Shown: positions 26,015 to 33,906, counted from the stretch's first letter. The stretch is DNA of 64,000 nucleotides from Azoarcus sp. DD4 (GCF_006496635.1 NZ_CP022958.1:3100001-3164000), one strand, 5' to 3'. Notes: generated by a model from the letters alone, not told the origin. A program made the numbers and translations.

Positions 26015-26028
26015 TTGATCCAGGTCAA
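26015..26028. promoter_or_regulatory. FNR/ANR/DNR-type binding site
   Basis: TTGATCCAGGTCAA fits the CRP/FNR-family consensus TTGAT-N4-ATCAA with one mismatch. Its centre is about 104 bp upstream of the aauB GTG. It suggests that amine oxidation or its regulator responds to oxygen or denitrification status. Confidence 0.6.
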
Positions 26029-26120
26029 AGCAGCGGGTGGAACGGATTCTGGAGCGGGGGTTTCGGCGACCGGTAACCGAAATCGGCAAAACCTTGCAGC
26101 CCGAGGGGAAAGGCGTCGCC

Positions 26121-26204
26121 TGCACAAAAGTGGTACTGCAATGCACCAATTCGGCGCTTCGGGCGGACGGCACCCGCGCCAGCCGGCGGGATTGCAGAAA
26201 AGTG
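26121..26204. promoter_or_regulatory. Pair of direct repeats TGCA(C/G)AAAAGTG, candidate AraC-type operator
   Basis: TGCACAAAAGTG at 26121-26132 and TGCAGAAAAGTG at 26193-26204, 11 of 12 identical, same orientation, 72 bp start to start. Direct repeats are the usual target of AraC-family dimers, and the divergent gene at 26519 encodes one. Confidence 0.4.
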
Positions 26205-26518
26205 CTTGTCGGTGGGCCGCTTATCGGATTACGCTGAAAAAACAGCAGCTCACACATAACGACAAGCAACCGATTTCCGGTCAGGAGACAGACGGAAATG
26301 AAGTATCTTGCCCTCGCACCCGTGGAGACCGGGCAGCGATCGATGGGCGTCCGCGCGCGCCCGTCACGCCTGGGTACGCCGTGCCGGCACCCTCTCCCAC
26401 AACATGTCCGCAAGCTTGCGCATGCCCGCAAGGGTCGGCCCATGCCCTTGCCGATTCGGGCTTGGCATGATGCATGCGTGCCCTTATCCGTTACGCCCAG
26501 TTGCGGAGAGCGGCTTCC

Positions 26519-27511
26519 ATGACTTCCTACGCCTCGTCCCCTGACGACCAGGCCTTCAGTGCCACCTGGCACGACACCAGCGACGCCGACGACCACGCGT
26601 CCTGCCTGCAACACTGGAAGCAGCGCTACGATCAGCTCACCGCCGGCACCTTCTCCGGCAGCTTCGAGGAATACTGGTTCGACAACGTCCAGGTCTTTCG
26701 CGAACGCACCAACCAGTCCATCCACGAGGCCGGCCAGGCCTGGGAAGGCTCCCGTACTTTCGGCGTACCGCTCGAAGTGGACGGCAAGGGCTGGTACTGC
26801 GGCGAAATCCTCGACATCAACTCCATCATCACCCTGCGCGGCGGCGACGAGCTCGACTTCCGTACCCCGCGCCTCCACGACATCCTCGCCGTCACCACCC
26901 ACGCACAGGCGCTCAACACCTACGCCCTGCAGGTGGAGCACCGCGACATCGAGGCCGAACTGGCCGACCGCCGGGTGGCCCCTTCCAGCGCGGAACAGGC
27001 GGAAAACCTGCGCGCCTTCCTGCGCACGGTCATGGCCAGCCTGCGCGCCACGCCCGACATGCTGCGCCACGCGCCGATGCGCAAGGCGCTGGAACAGGCG
27101 ATCTTCGGCAGCATCATCGCCGCCATCGGCAACGAGCCGGAAGGCCGCACGCCGCCATCGGGCAATGCCCGCCAGCTGGTGGTGGAGCGCGCCCGCGAGT
27201 ACATGCGCGAGCACATCGAAGAACCGATCACCGTAGCCGACCTCTGCGCCGAGCTGCGGGTGTCGCGCCGCACGCTGCAGTACAGCTTCCAGGACGTGCT
27301 CAACCTCAACCCGGTGAGTTTCCTGCGCGCGCTGCGGCTGAACGGCGTGCGCCGCGCGCTCAAGCACGCCACGGCCGACGTCGGCACCGTGGCCGACATC
27401 GCCGCGCGCTGGGGCTTCTGGCACCTGTCGCACTTCGCCGCCGACTACAAGTCGATGTTCGGCGAACTGCCTTCGGAAACCCTGCGCCAGACCACCCGCG
27501 GCGGCCGCTGA
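26519..27511 (+). CDS. AraC family transcriptional regulator (FeaR/EutR-like), probable activator of the aau operon
   Basis: A 330-residue regulator. The N-terminal ~200 residues form a sensing domain with CGEILDINSIITLRGGDELDFRTP, similar in style to FeaR/EutR-type proteins. The C-terminal ~100 residues hold two helix-turn-helix units: ITVADLCAELRVSRRTLQYSF and VADIAARWGFWHLSHFAADYK, followed by GELPSETLR. The start at 26519 is chosen for GGAGAG upstream; a further in-frame ATG lies 15 codons earlier. It is divergent from aauB. FeaR activates phenylethylamine oxidation in E. coli, so activation of aau by an aromatic amine or its aldehyde is the natural hypothesis. Confidence 0.85.
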   Translation: MTSYASSPDDQAFSATWHDTSDADDHASCLQHWKQRYDQLTAGTFSGSFEEYWFDNVQVFRERTNQSIHEAGQAWEGSRTFGVPLEVDGKGWYCGEILDINSIITLRGGDELDFRTPRLHDILAVTTHAQALNTYALQVEHRDIEAELADRRVAPSSAEQAENLRAFLRTVMASLRATPDMLRHAPMRKALEQAIFGSIIAAIGNEPEGRTPPSGNARQLVVERAREYMREHIEEPITVADLCAELRVSRRTLQYSFQDVLNLNPVSFLRALRLNGVRRALKHATADVGTVADIAARWGFWHLSHFAADYKSMFGELPSETLRQTTRGGR

Positions 27512-27870
27512 AGACTGGGGTTCGCCCCCGATTGGTGCGCAGCAACAGCACGACCGGCGCCCCGCACACCCCCCTCCCCCGGCCCGCACCCCTGCCGGAA
27601 GCGCCCCAGCCACCCTGCACTAGCCCGAATCGGCAAGGCGAACATCGCTCACCGACGCAGGGCGATCCAAAGACTGCCTATCCGGCGCAGTCGAAGGCGT
27701 GGTCTGAACGCCCCGTACTGGTTCATCGACCGGACTTCGCGCCCCAACTCCATGCACGCACACCGCGTTCTTGCCGCTCGCGGCCACCGGTCATCTCCCC
27801 GAAATCCCTGTAGATCCGGGCACCCGTCGCGTGCGCGGCGATCTGGCACGACGCCTGCTTAACTGGTTGG
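27512..27870. other. Intergenic region downstream of the AraC-type regulator
   Basis: About 360 bp. A small GGGG-TTCG-CCCC hairpin lies just after the regulator stop without a U-tract. No gene, promoter or repeat could be supported in the rest. Confidence 0.5.
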
Positions 27871-27885
27871 ACTGGTCAGACCAGT
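27871..27885. promoter_or_regulatory. FadR/GntR-type operator upstream of the regulator gene
   Basis: ACTGGTC-A-GACCAGT is a perfect 7-bp inverted repeat with one central base and contains the TGGT-N3-ACCA core of FadR-subfamily sites. A half-site ACTGGTT lies 9 bp upstream. It ends 28 bp before the GntR start, well placed for autorepression. Confidence 0.7.
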
Positions 27886-27913
27886 CAGAACAGTAACCCG
27901 CAGCAGGAAGACC

Positions 27914-28594
27914 ATGCCCAGCATCGCCAACATCGCCGCCCAGGCCCTGCAGCGCCGGATCAACAACGGAGAGTTCTCCGCCGGCGCCGCCCTGCCCTCG
28001 CAGCGGGAACTCGCCGAGCAGCTCGCCATCAGCCGCGCGTCGCTGCGCGAAGCGATCTCGACGCTGGAAGCGCTCGGTCTGGTGCGCAGCCAGCCCGGCA
28101 AAGGCGTGTTCGTTACCAGCGGCAGCCAGAGCGCCGCTTCCCTGCCGCTGCGCGGCACGGCGACGATGACGCCGCAGGCGCTGATCGAATTCCGCGCGGC
28201 CATCGAACCCGCCTGGGCCAGCCTTGCCGCGATGCGCATCGACGACGGCGGCCGCGAACGCCTCAGCGCCATCCAGCGCGGCATGGAAGAAGCCCTGAAC
28301 GTCGGCGACCTGGTGATGGCGTCGGACTGGGACCTGCAATTCCACCTGCTGCTGGCCGAGCTTTCGGGCAATCCCGGCCTCACCGAGATCGCGCGCCACT
28401 TCCGCGACCAGATCAGCCACAGCCTGCGCCTGCCCTTCTCGCGCACCGCCAGCATCTGGGAACCGGCCGACGAGCACCGCCACATCACCGACGCCATCCT
28501 CGCCGGCGACAGCGCCGCCGCTGCCGCCGCAATGCATGCCCACCTCGGCGGCTCGGCCCGCCGCATCAGCATCGATTACCGCCCGCCGGGCTGA
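27914..28594 (+). CDS. GntR family (FadR subfamily) transcriptional regulator
   Basis: A 226-residue repressor. N-terminal winged helix: LQRRINNGEFSAGAALPSQRELAEQL, with the recognition part SRASLREAISTLEALGLV and wing PGKGVFV. The C-terminal FCD domain is all-helical with the metal/ligand histidines in DLQFHLLLAEL, DEHRHI and MHAHL. AGGAAG precedes the ATG, and the operator at 27871-27885 lies just upstream. The next genes on the same strand encode a polar amino acid ABC transporter, so it probably controls that transporter and itself in response to the imported acid or its product. Confidence 0.9.
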   Translation: MPSIANIAAQALQRRINNGEFSAGAALPSQRELAEQLAISRASLREAISTLEALGLVRSQPGKGVFVTSGSQSAASLPLRGTATMTPQALIEFRAAIEPAWASLAAMRIDDGGRERLSAIQRGMEEALNVGDLVMASDWDLQFHLLLAELSGNPGLTEIARHFRDQISHSLRLPFSRTASIWEPADEHRHITDAILAGDSAAAAAAMHAHLGGSARRISIDYRPPG

Positions 28595-28642
28595 ACGCCC
28601 GAACTCCCTTCCCTCCCCTCATCCTTCACGGAGCCAGCAAGC

Positions 28643-29461
28643 ATGTCCCAGCCCATTCAATCCACCCGCCGCCCCTTCCTGCGCAGCCTCTTCGGCCTTG
28701 CCGCCGGTATCGCCGTCGCCTCTACCATCGGCCTGACCGACGCCCGTGCCGACGTGCTCGCCAATGTGCAGAAGGCCGGCACCCTGCGCGTCGCGGTGCC
28801 GCAGGACTTCCCGCCCTTCGGCAGCGTCGGCACCGACCTCAAGCCGCGCGGCTACGACATCGACATGGCCAACCTGATCGGCAAGGAACTCGGCGTGAAG
28901 GTCGAGCTGATCCCGGTGACCAGCACCAACCGCATCCCCTACCTCACCACCGGCAAGGCCGACCTGGTGATCTCCAGCCTGGGCAAGAACCCGGAGCGCG
29001 AAGCGGTGATCGACTTCTCCACCGCCTACGCGCCCTTCTTCAACGGCGTGTTCGGGCCGGAAGACGTCAAGCTCTCCAAGGTCGAGGAACTGGACGGCAA
29101 GACCGTGGGCGTGACCCGCGGCTCGGTGGAAGACCTGGAGCTGACCAAGATCGCCTCGCCCAAGGTGACGATCAAGCGCTTCGAGGACAACAACGCGACG
29201 ATCTCCGCCTACCTCACCGGCCAGGTGCAGTTCGTCGCCACCGGCAACGTGGTGGCCGCCGCGGTGAACGACATGACCAAGCTGCGCCGCCTCGGCGCCA
29301 AGTTCCTGATCAAGAACTCCCCCTGCTACGTTGCCACCGCCAAGGGCGAAACCGCGCTGATGACCAAGGTGAACGCCATCATCGCCAAGGCCAAGCAGGA
29401 CGGCACGCTCAACGACATCGCCCAGCGCTGGCTCAACGCCCCGCTGCCGAAAGACCTGTAA
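28643..29461 (+). CDS. Polar amino acid ABC transporter substrate-binding protein
   Basis: A 272-residue periplasmic binding protein of the bacterial extracellular solute-binding family 3. The leader has STRRPFLRS, a twin-arginine motif, before a hydrophobic stretch ending DARA (about residue 36), suggesting Tat export, unusual for this family. LRVAVPQDFPPFGSVG, GYDIDMANLIGKELG and GKADLVISSLGKNPEREAVIDFS are family motifs; the last includes the ligand-binding arginine. 48 bp after the GntR gene. Confidence 0.9.
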   Translation: MSQPIQSTRRPFLRSLFGLAAGIAVASTIGLTDARADVLANVQKAGTLRVAVPQDFPPFGSVGTDLKPRGYDIDMANLIGKELGVKVELIPVTSTNRIPYLTTGKADLVISSLGKNPEREAVIDFSTAYAPFFNGVFGPEDVKLSKVEELDGKTVGVTRGSVEDLELTKIASPKVTIKRFEDNNATISAYLTGQVQFVATGNVVAAAVNDMTKLRRLGAKFLIKNSPCYVATAKGETALMTKVNAIIAKAKQDGTLNDIAQRWLNAPLPKDL

Positions 29462-29533
29462 GCGCAAGCCGCCGGGCGCGCGGGGCGCAGGCCCTGCGCG
29501 CATGCCTCTGATCCGCCTTCAACGGAATCCACG

Positions 29534-30202
29534 ATGGCCTATCAATTCGACTTTGCACCGGTGTTCGACAATACCGGCCTGCTGCTGTCGGGCGCCGGTT
29601 TCACCCTGGCGCTGACCGCGGTGGGCGCGGTGTTCGGCATCGGCCTCGGCATCCTCGGCGCCATCTGCCGCGCCTGGAAGCTCGCCCCCTTCGACCGCAT
29701 CTTCGGCGTGTATGTGGAGGTGATCCGCAACACGCCCTTCCTGGTGCAGCTCTTCTTCATCTTCTTCGGCCTGCCCTCGCTCGGCGTCAAGATGACCGAA
29801 TGGCAGGCGGCGGTGCTGGCGATGGTGATCAACCTCGGCGCCTACTCCACCGAGATCATCCGCGCCGGCATCCAGGCCACGCCGCGCGGCCAGATCGAGG
29901 CGGCGCAATCGCTGGCGCTGACCCGCAGCCAGATCTTCCGCCACGTGGTGCTGCGCCCGGCGCTGGCCAAGGTGTGGCCGGCGCTTACCAGCCAGGTGAT
30001 CATCGTCATGCTGGGTTCGGCGGTGTGCTCGCAGATCGCCACGGAAGAACTCACCTTCGCCGCCAACTTCATCCAGTCGCGCAACTTCCGCGCCTTCGAA
30101 ACCTACTTCGTCACCACCGCGATCTACTTCGCGATGGCGCTGCTGATCCGCCAGTTGCTGATCCAGATCGGCCAGCGCTACGTGGTCGGGAGGGCACGCT
30201 GA
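29534..30202 (+). CDS. Polar amino acid ABC transporter permease, first subunit
   Basis: A 222-residue HisM/HisQ-type permease with about five helices. Characteristic stretches are YVEVIRNTPFLVQLFFIFFGLP and the coupling loop GQIEAAQSLALTRSQIFRHVVLRPAL. Its stop overlaps the ATG of the second permease by one base (TGATG). 72 bp after the binding protein gene. Confidence 0.9.
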   Translation: MAYQFDFAPVFDNTGLLLSGAGFTLALTAVGAVFGIGLGILGAICRAWKLAPFDRIFGVYVEVIRNTPFLVQLFFIFFGLPSLGVKMTEWQAAVLAMVINLGAYSTEIIRAGIQATPRGQIEAAQSLALTRSQIFRHVVLRPALAKVWPALTSQVIIVMLGSAVCSQIATEELTFAANFIQSRNFRAFETYFVTTAIYFAMALLIRQLLIQIGQRYVVGRAR

Positions 30203-30855
30203 TGTTCGTCCAGTTCACCACCTGGGACATCGTCCGCAACCTGCTCGATGCCGGCAAATGGACGCTGGCACTGTCGCTGATCGCCTTCGTGCTCGGCGGC
30301 ATCGTCGGGCTGGCCATCCTGTTCGCCCGCATCTCCAAGAACCGCGCGCTGCAGGCCTTCACCAAGGGCTATATCGAGGTCTTCCAGGGCACGCCGTTGC
30401 TGATGCAGCTCTTCATCGTGTTCTTCGGCCTGTCGCTGCTGGGCATCGACGTCTCGCCCTGGCTGGCCGCCGCGGTGGGGCTGACGCTCTTCACCAGCGC
30501 CTACCTCGCCGAGATCTGGCGCGGCTGCGTGGAGGCGGTGCCCAAGGGCCAGTGGGAGGCGTCGTCCAGCCTCGCCTTGTCCTACGCGCAGCAGATGCGT
30601 CACGTGATCCTGCCGCAGGCGCTGCGCATCGCGGTGGCGCCGACCGTCGGCTTCTCGGTGCAAGTGGTCAAGGGCACCGCGGTCACCTCCATCATCGGCT
30701 TTGCCGAACTCACCAAGACGGGTTCGATGCTCGCCAACGCCACCTTCGAACCCTTCATGGTGTTCGGCCTGGTGGCGGCCGGCTACTTCGCCCTGTGTTA
30801 TCCGCTCTCGCTCTACGCGAAAAGCCTGGAGAGGAAATTCCATGTCGCTCGTTAA
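30202..30855 (+). CDS. Polar amino acid ABC transporter permease, second subunit
   Basis: A 217-residue permease homologous to its neighbour: YIEVFQGTPLLMQLFIVFFGLS, then the coupling loop GQWEASSSLALSYAQQMRHV. The start ATG at 30202 is fixed by the TGATG overlap with the preceding stop. The longer open frame upstream lies in another gene's sequence. The last 14 bases overlap the ATPase gene. Confidence 0.9.
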   Translation: MFVQFTTWDIVRNLLDAGKWTLALSLIAFVLGGIVGLAILFARISKNRALQAFTKGYIEVFQGTPLLMQLFIVFFGLSLLGIDVSPWLAAAVGLTLFTSAYLAEIWRGCVEAVPKGQWEASSSLALSYAQQMRHVILPQALRIAVAPTVGFSVQVVKGTAVTSIIGFAELTKTGSMLANATFEPFMVFGLVAAGYFALCYPLSLYAKSLERKFHVAR

Positions 30856-31570
30856 GATCGCCGGCCTGCACAAGCACTTCGGCAGCAATCACGTTCTCAA
30901 GGGTATCGATCTGGAAGTCGCACAGGGCGACGTGGTCGCCCTGATCGGCCGCAGCGGATCGGGCAAGAGCACCCTGCTGCGCACCATCAACGGCCTCGAA
31001 ACCATAGATAAGGGCGAGCTGCGGGTGGACGGTGCCGCACTGCACGACGGCAAGGGCGACCTGCGCGCCTTGCGCCAGAAGGTGGGCATGGTGTTCCAGC
31101 AGTTCAACCTCTTCCCCCACCTCACCGCCGGCCAGAACGTGATGCTGGCGCCCACCGTGGTGAAGGGCACGCCCAAGAAGGAAGCCGAGGACATCGCCAA
31201 GGAAATGCTGCTGAAGGTAGGCCTGGCGGACAAGTTCGACAGCTTCCCCGACCAGCTCTCCGGCGGCCAGCAGCAGCGCGTCGCCATCGCCCGCGCGCTG
31301 GCGATGAAGCCCAAGGTGCTGCTGTGCGACGAGATCACCTCGGCCCTGGACCCGGAACTGGTGAACGAAGTGCTGGCGGTGGTGCAGCAGCTCGCCGCCG
31401 AAGGCATGACGCTGATCATGGTCACCCACGAGATGCGCTTCGCCCGCGAGGTCGGCAACAAGCTGATCTTCATGCACCACGGCCGCATCCACGAAAGCGG
31501 CGACCCGAAAACCGTGTTCGCCGCGCCGCAGACGCCCGAGCTCGCGGCCTTCGTCGGCGCGGTCAGCTGA
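30842..31570 (+). CDS. Polar amino acid ABC transporter ATP-binding protein
   Basis: A 242-residue GlnQ/HisP-type ATPase. Walker A GRSGSGKST, Q-loop MVFQQFNLFPH, signature LSGGQQQRVAIARAL, Walker B LLCDEITSALDPE and switch histidine VTHEMRFAREV are all present. The start overlaps the permease end by 14 bp. A strong terminator follows at 31619-31660, closing the five-gene unit. Confidence 0.93.
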   Translation: MSLVKIAGLHKHFGSNHVLKGIDLEVAQGDVVALIGRSGSGKSTLLRTINGLETIDKGELRVDGAALHDGKGDLRALRQKVGMVFQQFNLFPHLTAGQNVMLAPTVVKGTPKKEAEDIAKEMLLKVGLADKFDSFPDQLSGGQQQRVAIARALAMKPKVLLCDEITSALDPELVNEVLAVVQQLAAEGMTLIMVTHEMRFAREVGNKLIFMHHGRIHESGDPKTVFAAPQTPELAAFVGAVS

Positions 31571-31618
31571 AGGCCACGCCGGCGGGCGACACCGCCGGCA
31601 CCACGCAGCGCCCGGGAC

Positions 31619-31660
31619 AGGCGCCGGCCGCAGCCCACGCTGCGCGACCGGCGCCTTTTT
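31619..31660 (+). terminator. Rho-independent terminator of the amino acid ABC operon
   Basis: AGGCGCCGG (31619-31627) pairs with CCGGCGCCT (31648-31656), and CGCAG pairs with CTGCG inside it, followed by TTTTT at 31656-31660. It lies 48 bp after the ATPase stop. Confidence 0.9.
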
Positions 31661-31781
31661 CATCCCCACGCGCGGCAGGCGACGGCCCTCGCGCCTGGCC
31701 GGCGGCAAGCCGCGGACACCCCGGGCGGCAAACAGTGCGGGTATAGACTGTCGGCTCAAACGCAGACACCCGCACAAGGCC

Positions 31782-32093
31782 ATGAAGATCGACCTCCTCC
31801 CCCTCGGCGCCCGCTTCCAGTGGAAAGGCATCACCTATACCAAGATCGGCCCGATGACGGCCTCCGGTGAGACCGGCGGCGTCGCCTTCATCCCCAAGCA
31901 CGCGGTGCTGAAACCCGCGCCCGGCGAGGAATTCCCGCTCCCGCCGCCGGAGGCAGCGGGCCAGACGCTCGACGCGGCCAAAGTAAGCACGGCCTTCGAA
32001 AGCTATCACCAGACGGCACTGACATTGACCGACGAGGCAGGACGCGAGGCACTGGAGATGGCGCGCAAGCGGTTTCTCGGCGAGATTCGCTGA
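31782..32093 (+). CDS. Conserved-looking small protein of unknown function
   Basis: A 103-residue protein. Beta-rich N terminus (MKIDLLPLGARFQWKGITYT), a Pro-rich middle (PGEEFPLPPPEAAG) and a helical C terminus (GREALEMARKRFLGEIR). No known domain recognised. Codon composition is like that of the neighbouring genes, and TATAGACT at 31742-31749 could be its -10. No signal peptide or membrane helix, so probably cytoplasmic. Confidence 0.65.
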   Translation: MKIDLLPLGARFQWKGITYTKIGPMTASGETGGVAFIPKHAVLKPAPGEEFPLPPPEAAGQTLDAAKVSTAFESYHQTALTLTDEAGREALEMARKRFLGEIR

Positions 32094-32319
32094 GGCCGGA
32101 CTTCGCGGCCGCTATTCGACCGGAAGTAGCCGCGCCCGCGTCTCACGACCGAGGCAGGCTCCGCATCCTGAACACATATTGTCATTCGGATGGCAAGTTG
32201 TATCCTTGTGGCCGATACGAACTCCCGCCGCGCCCGCTCTCCTGCGACCAGTCATCGCGATGCATGCAATCGCGGGTGCGGCTTACCAGGTTTGTCGGCT
32301 TGTTTATTGGGGCTCATAA

Positions 32320-32457
32320 ATGCGATCTGCCCAAGAAGAGCAATTCGTTCACTGGCTTCTGAATGTCGGGTTCCCCCGGATATATCGCAGGGGTCGGAAC
32401 GAGTCCGCAGATCTGCGGGCGAAAACACGTTGGGCAATACGCTATGCATCCGAATAG
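32320..32457 (+). CDS. Possible 45-residue small protein or gene remnant
   Basis: A short frame with protein-like composition (MRSAQEEQFVHWLLNVGFPR at the start, ending RWAIRYASE), too short for standard ORF calling. It overlaps the next ORF by 14 bp in another frame and contains the GTTGGGC core site. It may be the 5' stump of a gene interrupted by cassette insertion, or a real small gene. The ribosome-binding site is weak (GGGG 7 nt upstream of the ATG). Confidence 0.35.
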   Translation: MRSAQEEQFVHWLLNVGFPRIYRRGRNESADLRAKTRWAIRYASE

Positions 32458-33004
32458 CCTCTTCCTTATTCGCGTGCGGCAACTTAGTGAGTGTCTCGAA
32501 AGGCGAGATGCCGAGTCCATGCTTCTTCTATCTCAAGCACTTCGGCAACTCCTTGTAGACGGAAATCGGCTAGTGGACGTCGTGAATCGGGAGCACCGTG
32601 TACCGCTTGAGTTTTCTGTCGGGCTATCGTCAAAGGAAAGAGAAGCTGAAATGCGTGCTCTCGGGCTACCCGAAGTAATGCTGCACTTTCTCGGCGCGAT
32701 TCCGCCGAACGAACCAAGGAAGATTCTGAAATTGGAGCAATTCCTAAAGTTTCCGGTTGCGAAATTCGAAGGAGAGCATTTTTCAGTCGTTACACTGATC
32801 AAGACGTGTGCCAATCGGCTTGGGGGCGTTCACGTTGGGGAGCCGACGAGTGATAGTGCGGAGGAAGCCAACATCCGCCATTTCGGTGAAATGCTTTCAG
32901 GATTGGGCATGCAGCACGCCTTCTCGACGCTGATCTTAATCGCAAGTGTGACGCTCGCGGCTCTGGCGCCGCTGGTCAGCAGAGTAACGTGTTCGCAAAC
33001 GTGA
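32444..33004 (+). CDS. Cassette-type protein of unknown function
   Basis: A 186-residue protein, low in GC. N-terminal part helical and charged (RVRQLSECLERRDAESMLLL), then VNREHRVPLEFSVGLSSKEREAE, and near the C terminus a possible membrane helix (AFSTLILIASVTLAALAPLV). No domain recognised. The start at 32444 is chosen for its closeness to the core site; a longer in-frame ATG exists at 32363. No strong ribosome-binding site, as is common in cassettes, where translation may couple to an upstream frame. Foreign origin is likely. Confidence 0.6.
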   Translation: MHPNSLFLIRVRQLSECLERRDAESMLLLSQALRQLLVDGNRLVDVVNREHRVPLEFSVGLSSKEREAEMRALGLPEVMLHFLGAIPPNEPRKILKLEQFLKFPVAKFEGEHFSVVTLIKTCANRLGGVHVGEPTSDSAEEANIRHFGEMLSGLGMQHAFSTLILIASVTLAALAPLVSRVTCSQT

Positions 33005-33011
33005 ACGTCGT

Positions 33012-33087
33012 GCCCAACTAGTGCTTGCAGCCGACCGTCAAAATGCTGTGCATTTTTCCGGCGGCTGAAGGCCGTCGTTAGTTGGAC
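33012..33087 (+). other. attC-like recombination site
   Basis: Outer arms GCCCAACTA / TAGTTGGAC pair at 8 of 9 positions; the second pair GCTTGCAGCCG / CGGCTGAAGGC at 9 of 11; an inner hairpin AAAATGC-TGT-GCATTTT forms the terminal structure. The ends match the attC boxes RYYYAAC and GTTRRRY. Length 76 bp, within the known range. Confidence 0.65.
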
Positions 33088-33128
33088 AGTGACTGCTCAT
33101 CTTCACCCCGGTAAGGAGCTTTTCCGCA

Positions 33129-33875
33129 TTGGATATTCCACGGATCTTCAACATCACCGAAAGCGCTCACCGCATCCATAACCCGTTCACACCCGAAAAG
33201 CTCGCCACGCTCGGCGCGGCGCTGCGTCTGGAGCGGGGAACCCGGGTGCTCGATCTCGGCAGCGGTTCGGGGGAGATGCTGTGCACCTGGGCACGCGACT
33301 ACGGAATCACCGGCACCGGCATCGACATGAGCCAGTTGTTTACCGAGCAAGCGAAACGCCGCGCAGAAGAACTCGGTGTCGCCGATGAGGTCAGGTTCAT
33401 CCATGGCGATGCTGCCGGCTTCGTCTCCGACGAGAAGGTCGGTGTGGCAGCCTGTCTCGGCGCGACGTGGATCGCCGGGGGAGTCGGTGGCACCATCGAA
33501 CTCCTGGCGCAAAGCCTCCGCCCCGGCGGGCTCATCCTCATCGGCGAGCCTTACTGGCGGCGGTTACCGCCGACGGAAGATGTTGCCAGGGGCTGTCTTG
33601 CCGGCTCGATCTCCGACTTTCTCCTGCTTCCAGAACTTCTCGCCTTTTTCCGCCACCTCGGCTACGACGTGGTGGAAATGGTCTTGGCAGACCAGGACAG
33701 CTGGGACAGATACGAGGCAGCCAAGTGGCTCACCATGCGCCGATGGCTTGAAGCCAATCCGGACGACGAGTTCGCCGAGGATGTTCGAGCCAGGCTAAGC
33801 GCGGAACCCGAGCGCTACGCCGCTTACACGCGTGAATACCTGGGCTGGGGCGTGTTCGCGCTTATGAGGCAGTGA
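33129..33875 (+). CDS. SAM-dependent methyltransferase (class I)
   Basis: A 248-residue methyltransferase of the UbiE/MenG-like group. Motif I is RVLDLGSGSGEMLC, followed by GTGIDMS (motif II), FIHGDAAGF (motif III) and LRPGGLILIGEPYW. Start is TTG at 33129 with AAGGAG about 10 nt upstream; no ATG fits. The middle-C-terminal region (DSWDRYEAAKWLTMRRWLEANPD) is family-typical for small-molecule methyltransferases. It begins 42 bp after the attC-like site and may itself belong to a cassette whose own attC was lost. Substrate unknown. Confidence 0.82.
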   Translation: MDIPRIFNITESAHRIHNPFTPEKLATLGAALRLERGTRVLDLGSGSGEMLCTWARDYGITGTGIDMSQLFTEQAKRRAEELGVADEVRFIHGDAAGFVSDEKVGVAACLGATWIAGGVGGTIELLAQSLRPGGLILIGEPYWRRLPPTEDVARGCLAGSISDFLLLPELLAFFRHLGYDVVEMVLADQDSWDRYEAAKWLTMRRWLEANPDDEFAEDVRARLSAEPERYAAYTREYLGWGVFALMRQ

Positions 33876-33906
33876 TGAGGGAATTTGCGGGCATCCCGGA
33901 TGGCGG

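Larger units (their letters stand above)
25918..26518. promoter_or_regulatory. Divergent control region between aauB and the AraC-type regulator
   Basis: 600 bp without a convincing gene. It holds an FNR-type box (26015-26028), two direct repeats TGCA(C/G)AAAAGTG 72 bp apart (26121 and 26193), an A-rich patch near 26238-26270 and a short frame (26298-26522) that overlaps the regulator start. It should carry promoters for both directions. Confidence 0.55.
32429..33087 (+). mobile_element. Putative integron-type gene cassette without a local integrase
   Basis: GTTGGGC at 32429-32435 fits the core site GTTRRRY. An ORF starts 9 bp later, ends at 33004, and is followed after 7 bp by an attC-like element (33012-33087) bounded by GCCCAAC and GTTGGAC. 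That is the standard layout of a mobile gene cassette. GC content is about half, far below the surrounding genes. No integrase gene is in the window. Confidence 0.6.

Noticed and set aside
25001..27613. 870-codon minus-strand frame crossing aauB and the AraC-type regulator
   Set aside because: Combines antisense of the regulator with a wrong frame of aauB; no motifs.
32405..32418. CCGCAGATCTGCGG palindrome as part of an attI or second attC site
   Set aside because: Perfect small palindrome next to the core site, but no matching outer arms or RYYYAAC box could be found; not enough for an attachment site call.
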